Positions 58,014 to 64,000 of a stretch of 64,000 bases of DNA are shown here, one piece after another; position 1 is the stretch's first letter, and each line of letters begins with the position of its first letter. The translations under genes were made by a program, and so were the position numbers. Source of the stretch: Ctenosaura bakeri (taxonomy: Eukaryota > Chordata > Lepidosauria > Squamata > Iguanidae). Below the pieces are notes generated by a model. It was not told the origin of the DNA, searched no databases, and saw only the letters and a list, made by a program, of their open reading frames with translations. The stretch covers positions 248,001 to 312,000 of the forward strand of contig CAOLHI010003132.1 in assembly GCA_948474755.1 (NCBI GenBank), given 5' to 3'.

Positions 58014-58023
58014 CTCACGTGAC
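58014..58023. promoter_or_regulatory. CACGTG E-box / CLEAR-like site in BRI3 promoter
   Basis: CTCACGTGAC differs at one base from the TFEB/TFE3 CLEAR consensus GTCACGTGAC. It lies about 430 bases upstream of the BRI3 ATG, inside the CpG island. Could equally serve USF1/2 or other bHLH-Zip factors. Confidence 0.5.
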
Positions 58024-58137
58024 CCCCCTCGGCTCTCCTCTCCCCCTCCCTCGGCGACTCCTCCAGCCGCCAGACGGGAGGGGGCGTTCTTAAAGGAGAC
58101 GCGCGACTATTTTGTTTTCCGCAAAAGGGGATGCCTA

Positions 58138-58295
58138 GGCCATTTCCGCACTAGCCTGTTATAGCGCGACGATTCCACTTTCAACCTCCTCTGGCATCCT
58201 GGGGTTTGCAGTTTCGGGAGAGGCCGGCCCCCAGGATGCCAGAGGAGGTTGAAAGTGGAATCATCGCGCTATAACAGGCTAGTGCGGAAACGGCC
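58138..58295. mobile_element. Foldback MITE, palindromic, at CpG-island edge, TSD CTA
   Basis: 158 bases, ends GGCCATTTCCGCACTAGCC and GGCTAGTGCGGAAACGGCC; arms AACCTCCTCTGGCATCCTGG and its complement; short centre GAGAGGCCGGCCCC. CTA at 58135-58137 and 58296-58298. Confidence 0.92.
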
Positions 58296-58314
58296 CTAGT
58301 CTGTGCGCCTCTAG

Positions 58315-58506
58315 GGCCCTTTCCGTACTAACCTGTTATAGCGCTATGATTCCACTTTCAACCTCCTTTGGAATCCTGGGGTTTGTCGTTCCCTGAAGCC
58401 CAAGAGCTCTCCGGCTGAGAATTCTAAAGACTCTTCAAAGCCCAGGATGCCATTGGGTTTTGAAAGCGGAATCATCACGCTATAACATTCTAGTGTGGAC
58501 ATGGCC
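58315..58506. mobile_element. Foldback MITE, asymmetric, adjacent copy
   Basis: Starts GGCCCTTTCCGTACTAACC, includes AACCTCCTTTGGAATCCTGG, GAATTCTAAAGACTCTTC, and ends TAACATTCTAGTGTGGACAT plus GGCC. Ends decayed, no clear TSD. Confidence 0.75.
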
Positions 58507-58943
58507 ATAGTGCTATTATTGCACTTTCTTTTTTCTTTTTTCTTTTTCTTTTTTTTTTTGAAACTTGGTTCCAGTTTATTGAGCATCTCCTTGGTATCCC
58601 AGCGGAAGTTCTGGAGACATTCTGAATGGCCGCTGTTGGATCCTTGGGCCTGCTGAAGCAAATGAAATCTCATCTTCTAAGTCCAGACTGTAGTACCAGC
58701 AGGTCTTTTCTTTGACTAACCCAATTTTATCTTTTCATTCTGTTTCTTTGACACATTACATTGTGCTGTTCATTATTGCACTTTCAACATGCTTTGGCAT
58801 CCTGGGATTTGCAGTTTAGGGAGGGGTCTTTGGAATTCTCAGCCAGAGAGCTCTTCGGCCTCAGGAAACTACAAATCCCAGCATTCCCCAGGATGGTTGG
58901 AAGTAGAATCATCGCACTATAACAGTGTAGGGCGGAAATAGTC
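58507..58943. mobile_element. Foldback MITE, asymmetric, split by a retroposed insert
   Basis: Left part 58507-58528 (ATAGTGCTATTATTGCAC), right part 58786-58943 (AACATGCTTTGGCATCCTGG ... GGGCGGAAATAGTC). The left terminus is missing. Interrupted by the insert 58529-58771. Confidence 0.75.
58529..58771 (-). mobile_element. Poly(A)-tailed retroposed insert (processed retrocopy or LINE 3' end)
   Basis: On the - strand a body of about 210 bases ends with AATAAA (+ 58575-58580) and, 15 bases on, an A-rich tail (+ 58529-58559). Flanks are a perfect 14-bp duplication ATTATTGCACTTTC at 58515-58528 and 58772-58785. Together these are the marks of L1-type target-primed reverse transcription. A - strand frame of about 52 codons (containing CWYYSLDLEDE and RPFRMSPELPLGYQ) ends at the TAA inside CAATAAA. 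I do not recognise it; it may be a 5'-truncated gene copy or a LINE 3' end. Confidence 0.7.
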
Positions 58944-59324
58944 ATTGCATCTTCAAGTCAAAGGGTTGATTTCCATCTTGCGGAGCAAAAGCAGTAATTG
59001 CCAAGCCCCTTCTTCAAGGGGGTGCCAGATCTCTCTTCCTGCTGCCCAAGAGAAAGGGAAAGGGTGCCCCCTTTGGTCTCCCCCCCCCCAAATCTTGCTG
59101 GACAGATTGAAACTCAACCAGTGCAACCCTCCTCCTCCTTTGCACATTAAAGACAAGAGAAAGGCCTGGCTTTGTCTTATACTCTCTTCCTATACAGGGA
59201 TGGACAATGCACCCCAACAGGTATTGTAGAACTGCAACTCCCAGCATTCAGTCCCTTTGGGCATTCAGACTTGGGTTTCTGGGAGTTGCAGCTCAATAAC
59301 AACATTATTATGATTCTTGACTAT

Positions 59325-59503
59325 GAACATTTCCGCACGACACTCTTATGGCGCGATGATTCCACTTTCAACCTCCTATGGAATCCTGGGGTTTGCAGTT
59401 CCGGGAGGGGCCGACGGCCCCTCCCGGAACTGCAAACCCCAGGATTCCATAGGAGGTTGAAAGTGGAATCATCGCGCTATAAGAGTGTCGTGCGGAAATG
59501 TTC
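59325..59503. mobile_element. Foldback MITE, palindromic, TSD TAT
   Basis: 179 bases, ends GAACATTTCCGCACGACACTC and GAGTGTCGTGCGGAAATGTTC; arms carry AACCTCCTATGGAATCCTGG and its complement; centre GGGGCCGACGGCCCC. TAT at 59322-59324 and 59504-59506. Confidence 0.92.
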
Positions 59504-59904
59504 TATGTCTTAACTAACTTTTCCCTTCAGCTAAAACATACAAAAGATTAACATTAAATAAATCACCCTATCAATAACATCTGGCAGGGCCACCCAATGG
59601 ACCAATTGGAGAGTAACTAAGAATTCTTCTTTGCATTCAACAGGTATCCTACATCAAGGTAACTAGTCCTCCAGAGAGCATTGGACTGCAGGTCCCATCA
59701 GCGCTAGGCAGCATAAACAAGGAAAAATAGGGGCGGCCGGCCAAAAACATCTGGAAGAACAAAGATACCACAGAAGCAGTCCCTTCTGTGATCTAACTAG
59801 CTATTTGTTTGCCGTCACTGGGTATATTTCCTCACCTCTATTTTCATATGATTTTTCAGTATAACATGCTTTAATATACTAAATACCACTTAGCCAATGA
59901 ACCA

Positions 59905-60880
59905 CATGAATCCTGGAGAAAAGTGACCAGTTGGTTGCCACAGAGTTATGTCCTGGGCCCAATGCTATTTAGCATCTTTACAAATGACTTGGATGAAGGA
60001 ATAGAGGGCATTATTATCAAATTTGCAGATGACACCAACATAGGAGGGGTAGCTAATACCCCAGAGGAAAGGACTGAAATTCAAAATGGCCTTAACAGAT
60101 TAGAGAGGTGGGCCAAAACTAACAAAATGAATTTCAACAGAAAGTATAAGGTACTCTATTTGGGTGGGAAAAAAATGAAATGCACAGATATAGGATGTGG
60201 CTTGACCACAGCGCATGTGAAAGGGATCCAGGAGTCTTAGTAGACCACAAGCTGAACATGAGTCAGCAGCATGATGTAGCAGCTAAAAAGGCCAATGTTA
60301 TTCTAGGCTGCATCAATAGGAGGACAGTGTCTAGATCAAGAGAAGTAATAGTACCATTGAATTCTGCTTTGGTCAGACCCCATCTGGAATACTGCGGCTG
60401 GTTCTGGGCACTCCCATTCAAGGATATTGATAAGCTGGAACGTGTCTAGAGGAGGGCGACCAAAATGGTAGAAGGCCTGGAAACCATGCCGTATGAGGTT
60501 GAGGTAGCTGGGGATGTTTAGCCTGGACAAGAGAAGATAAAGAGGTGACACAATAGCCATTCTCAAATATTTGAAGGGATGTCATATAGAAGGCAGAGCA
60601 AGCTTGTTTTCTGCTGCTCCAGAGACTAGGACACACAGCAGTGGCTTCAATCTTTAGGAAAAGAGATTCCACCTAAACATTAGGAAGAACCCCCTGAGAG
60701 AGCAATTCAACAGCGGAACACACTGCCTCAGAGTCTGGTGGAGTCTTTTTCTTTGGAGGTTTTTAAACAGAGGCTAGATGGCCATCTGCCAGGAATGCTT
60801 TGATCGTGTGTTCCTGAATGGCAAGGGGTTGGACTCAATGGCCCTTGTGGTCTCTCCCAATTCTATGACTCTATGATTAT
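59905..60880 (+). mobile_element. CR1 LINE with reverse-transcriptase C-terminal remnant
   Basis: Longest CR1 piece in the window. An open frame, 59923-60240, carries VLGPMLFSIFTNDLDEGIEG, then FADDTNIGG (the RT YxDD motif, here FADD) and RLERWAKTNKMNFNR. A frame shift leads to 60180-60449 (VLVDHKLNMSQQHDVAAKKA, PHLEYCGWFWALP). Decayed C-terminal domain and tail (TCTATGACTCTATGATTATG) follow. Inactive by frameshifts and stops. Confidence 0.88.
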
Positions 60881-61169
60881 GCAACCCCTACCTGCATTTG
60901 CACATTAATGAAACAATACTTCCTCATCTTCAAACACCTTCATTTATTCAAAGACAAGATAAAATGAGGGGAAAATGTCAAGAAGAGGATCATTCTGAAG
61001 CCCCCCCCCCCAAAAAAACCTTTCTTTTTCAATTGTTTCCAGCCTTTGGTTCACTAGATATTTTGGTCTTCCTAAAAGCCCCAGGCAGCATGGCCGATAG
61101 TCAGGGATCCTGAAAATGAAGTCCAAGACATCTCAAAGATCAAAGGTTGAGAATGATTTTAGATCAGGA

Positions 61170-61270
61170 ATGGACAACATGTGACCCTCCAGATATTCTT
61201 GGATTGCAACATCCAGCAGTCCTAGCCAGCAGAGGTAATAGATAGGAAAGCTGGAAGTCACAGTTCAGCC
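61170..61270. repeat. MITE-like imperfect palindrome
   Basis: ACATGTGACCCTCCAGATAT, TTGGATTGCAACATCCAGCA, GGAAGTCACAGTTCAGCCAC. Same loose group as 48680-48790. Confidence 0.45.
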
Positions 61271-61490
61271 ACATCTAACAAGCCATGTATTGCCTACCCG
61301 TTTTGGATGAGATCTCAGAAGCAGCATCCCGCATGAGAAGGAAAGAATGCCTCTTTTTAGAAGATTCCAGCCTGCCATCAATTTATAAGTACTTCAGTAT
61401 ACAAAAACCCAAACCTTTGCCCTTTAATTGCAGGTACGTTTTTTAATCTGAAGATTTGTCTTGAATTGATTAATGTAATTCAGAAAAAAC

Positions 61491-61694
61491 ACGGAGATGT
61501 AGTGGCTTGAATACTGGGCTAGCACCAGGGTTCAAACCCCCACTCAGTCCCGGAAGCCCACTGGAGGACCTTGGGCAAGTAAGACCCCTTCAGCCTCAGA
61601 GAAAGGCAATGGCAAACATCTTCAGTCTTCCAACGAAAACTCCACGATAGGGTCACGAGAACTTGCAGTCAACCTGAAAGCACAAAACAACAAG
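61491..61694 (+). mobile_element. tRNA-derived SINE
   Basis: GATGTAGTGGCTTGAATACT, B box GGTTCAAACC, CACTGGAGGACCTTGGGCAA, TCAGCCTCAGAGAAAGGCAA, ACGATAGGGTCACGAGAACT, ending in AAGCACAAAACAACAAG. Confidence 0.86.
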
Positions 61695-61836
61695 GTGTAA
61701 TTGATGGATGAGGAACCTCAACTTTTGTTCTGCAATGCAAAGCCCATCGGGACCTAGGAAGCAGTTATTTGGTTATGATAATTTCCCCTTTTCCTACTCC
61801 TGCTCTTTAAATATGATGACCTTACCTTTTGTGTAA

Positions 61837-62031
61837 GGCCATTTCCATACTACACTGTTACTGTGCTGTTATTCCACTTTCACCATCCTGTGGAATCCTG
61901 GGGTTTGCAGTTTAGGGAGGGGCATTGAGACGTCTCAGCCAGAGAGCTCTTTGCCCTTGGTAAACTACAAACTCCAGAATTCTGCAGGACATTGAATAAT
62001 AGCACTATAACAGTGTAGTGTGGAAATGGCC
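61837..62031. mobile_element. Foldback MITE, asymmetric, TSD TAA
   Basis: Ends GGCCATTTCCATACTACAC and GTGTAGTGTGGAAATGGCC, flanked by TAA (61834-61836, 62032-62034). Inner GTCTCAGCCAGAGAGCTCTT. 195 bases. Confidence 0.9.
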
Positions 62032-62297
62032 TAAGTGTGTGCATGCATGCACACTGCAAACTCAAACCGTGCAAGCACTTTTCGTTCCTCCACTTGGCTC
62101 CTTTCCAGTACTGGAGACCTCAGAAGCACGTGTCAATGCATGGATCTCCATTGTTTGTCCCCAAAATACAATATTCAAAGATACACTGACTCTAAGCGGA
62201 GAGGCTCCGTTTACCTTTCACAGCCAAACACATTTTGCTAGCCTTCCCCTCCTCCATGAATTTGTTTCTAAACACCATTGTTCTTTCTAAAATCTAA

Positions 62298-62410
62298 AGC
62301 CATTTCCGCACTAAACGGTTATAGCACTATGATTCCACTTTCAACATCCTATGGAATCCTGAGGTTTGCAGTTTAGGGAGGGGCCAGCCGTGTCTAGTGC
62401 GGAAATGGCC
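62298..62410. mobile_element. Foldback MITE, right arm deleted, TSD TAA
   Basis: Left arm AGCCATTTCCGCACTAAACG through TTTAGGGAGGGGCCAGCC joins directly to the right end GTCTAGTGCGGAAATGGCC. TAA at 62295-62297 and 62411-62413. Confidence 0.85.
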
Positions 62411-62831
62411 TAAGATGGTGAAAGCAGATGGAAATGAGCATTAAAAAAGAGATACTGAGAAACCAAAGTGGAATCCTTGGATTTACAGACAAATTCCTCA
62501 CACACAGAGACACACCAAAAAAACGCCTAAGGAAGCTTAGATCCTTTTTAAAAGTTCGGTGAAGTCTGAACATTCCCAGTGGCCAGAGAATATTAAAGAT
62601 CACTTACAAAATCACAATGGGAAATGGGCAAGAAAATCGAATAGAGTATGCTGACGGAGGACACGGCTGGGCTTGTGTCTTGCCCACATACAACACAGCC
62701 TATCCTTGGCTGATCTGCTGCCTCATCTTCTCGCTTCGCCCTTCAGATAAGCAGAAAGAGGCCAGATGGAATGTAATTCTCATCATGAGCTCTTCTTGGG
62801 CAATCACTGACATCAGCCTCATGAGTCCCAA

Positions 62832-63230
62832 ATGGAGCACGGCCAGAGGAGGGCAACCAGCAGGCTGACTGGATCCGGAAACCACAAGCCCTATCAGGAA
62901 CAGTGGAAAGATCCAGACGCATTTAACCTGGAGAAGATAAGACTAAAGGAAAAAAGCATAGTGGCTTTCAAATAGCAGAAGGGCTGTCAGTCACAGAGAT
63001 TATTGGAAGGGACTTATTTTCTTTGGCTCAGAGGGCATGCCTAGAATGTATGGGTGGAAAGATTTCATTGCAGCAGATTTCAACCAGACTGGAAGAGAAA
63101 CCCCTAATGCTCAGGATGATTTAACGGCAGAATGGACTTTCTTGGGAATTACTGGTCTTTCCATCCTTGGAGGGATTTAAAGAAGGCCAGATGGCCATCT
63201 CTTCGGGATGTTGTGCTTGCATGTTACAGC
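62832..63230 (+). mobile_element. Old CR1/L3-like LINE 3' fragment
   Basis: AGCACGGCCAGAGGAGGGCA, AACCTGGAGAAGATAAGACT, AGCAGAAGGGCTGTCAGTCA, TTGGAGGGATTTAAAGAAGG, CAGATGGCCATCTCTTCGGG follow CR1 order but differ strongly from the other copies. No octamer tail. Confidence 0.6.
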
Positions 63231-63426
63231 GTGGATCTTGCATTGAACAGGGACTTCAAAGAGCTCAGAGGTGAGCAGACTGTGGCCCTCCAGATGTTGC
63301 TGAGCTGCATCTCCCCCCAGCCTTAACCAGCATAATCAAGGGGGGATGAATGTTGGTACAACACCTACAAAGCCACACTTTGGCCACCCCTGGAGTACAT
63401 CATCTCTGATGGCTCATCTGCTCCAA

Positions 63427-63627
63427 GACCATTTCCGCACTACACTGTTATAGTGCTGTTATTCCACTTTCAACATCCTGTAGAATTCTGGGGTTTGTAG
63501 TTTACTGAGGCCAAAGAGCTCTCTGGCTAAGAACTCTAAATACCCCTCCCTAAACTGCATACCCCAGGATTCCATTGGATGTTGAAAATGGAATGATAGC
63601 ACTATAACAGTGTAATGCGGAAAGGCC
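63427..63627. mobile_element. Foldback MITE, asymmetric
   Basis: Ends GACCATTTCCGCACTACAC and GTGTAATGCGGAAAGGCC. Inner part ACTGAGGCCAAAGAGCTCTC and TACCCCTCCCTAAACTGC. TSD unclear (CAA/CTA). Confidence 0.85.
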
Positions 63628-64000
63628 CTAACTGGTTGCAGTCTTAAATGTTTTTATTTTTCACAGTGGAAATAACGTGTTAACAATCCCCTTTCACGCA
63701 ACCATTCAGCAACCAGCTTGGGTGCAGATGTCTCATAGCACTTTCTTCTACCCACGAACTTTTAATGAGTGTGGTCTGGATGTGTCATAACATCATGACA
63801 TCGTAACACTATGGCGCTATTGCAGCTACAGGAACCAATCGCAAAGCGAGGGGCGGGGTACACGAGTCGGTAATGACACGATAAAGCAGATAAAAATAAA
63901 GTGCTAATGACGCTATTAAAATGGCAAGGGTGCAATGGAGAAAACGTAGCAATCAGCTACCCTCATGAGAATGGCTGGAGCAGATTTTAAATGCAAAGGT
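63628..64000. other. Flank without recognised feature
   Basis: No repeat or exon recognised to the window end. Contains a small GC-richer patch (GCGAGGGGCGGGGTACACGA at about 63846). Confidence 0.45.

Larger units (their letters stand above)
57180..58130. promoter_or_regulatory. CpG island, BRI3 promoter and first exon
   Basis: Abrupt change from AT-rich repeats to C+G-rich DNA with many CpG, CGG/GGC runs and GC boxes (e.g. CCCCGCCCCC at 57848-57857). It covers BRI3 exon 1 and the DNA upstream of it. No clear TATA box, as usual for a housekeeping CpG-island promoter. Long open frames on both strands here are composition artefacts. In mammals TECPR1 lies divergently upstream of BRI3, so the promoter may be bidirectional (inference; no TECPR1 coding exon is visible). 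Confidence 0.85.

Noticed and set aside
57144..58164. Long overlapping open frames of 234 and 292 codons on + and 106-115 codons on - in the GC-rich region
   Set aside because: Biased composition of a CpG island removes stop codons in all frames. The products are Arg/Pro/Gly/Ala runs without family resemblance. The only supported coding here is BRI3 exon 1 on the - strand.
15271..63627. Foldback repeats as a CRISPR array or integron-like system
   Set aside because: Units are dispersed, each with its own target duplication, no regular spacers and no associated genes; host is a vertebrate.
57586..64000. First coding exon of TECPR1 on the + strand
   Set aside because: I looked for a start resembling MPNSVLWAVDLFG and for WD/TECPR-like exons and found none; open frames here are CR1 or chance.

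Overview
The window is genomic DNA from a vertebrate, most probably a squamate reptile (lizard or snake). It holds short coding exons with GT-AG introns and matching phases. The repeats are CR1 and L2-clade LINE fragments, tRNA-derived and 5S rRNA-derived SINEs of the kind known from squamates, and many short inverted-repeat DNA transposons. No bacterial gene, CRISPR array or operon is present. Most long open frames are chance frames, CR1 remnants or CpG-island shadows.

Two convergent protein-coding genes are supported. The first is the 3' part of BAIAP2L1 (IRTKS, an I-BAR/SH3 actin regulator) on the + strand. Eleven coding exons between 16116 and 30497 give 440 residues, from inside the I-BAR domain to the stop. 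By comparison with the 14-exon human gene these are exons 4 to 14, so bases 1-16115 should be intron 3. The second is the complete coding part of BRI3 (brain protein I3) on the - strand: exon 1 at 57585-57417, exon 2 at 42246-42129, exon 3 at 32318-32186, 139 residues in all. The two stop codons lie about 1.7 kb apart, tail to tail, as in mammals. BRI3 starts in a CpG island (about 57180-58130) that carries a CACGTG site.

Layout. 1-16115: AT-rich intron with an hAT element showing a perfect 8-bp target duplication, a CR1 3' end, several SINEs and a GC-rich candidate LTR near 3.4-4.1 kb. 16116-31735: BAIAP2L1 exons and 3' UTR. 31930-57585: BRI3, with an L2-clade LINE beside the last exon and dense repeats in both introns. 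57586-58130: upstream half of the CpG island. 58138-64000: flank made of stacked inverted-repeat elements, CR1 copies and one poly(A)-tailed retroposed insert.

The most striking non-genic structure is a family of foldback elements (about 160-200 bp, termini GGCCATTTCCGCAC, 3-bp target duplications) in at least 16 copies, mainly beyond 40 kb. Six are almost perfect palindromes. One is nested inside another, which exposes the empty site and proves the TSD length. The two arms of a copy agree with each other at positions where copies differ. No new multi-gene system was found.
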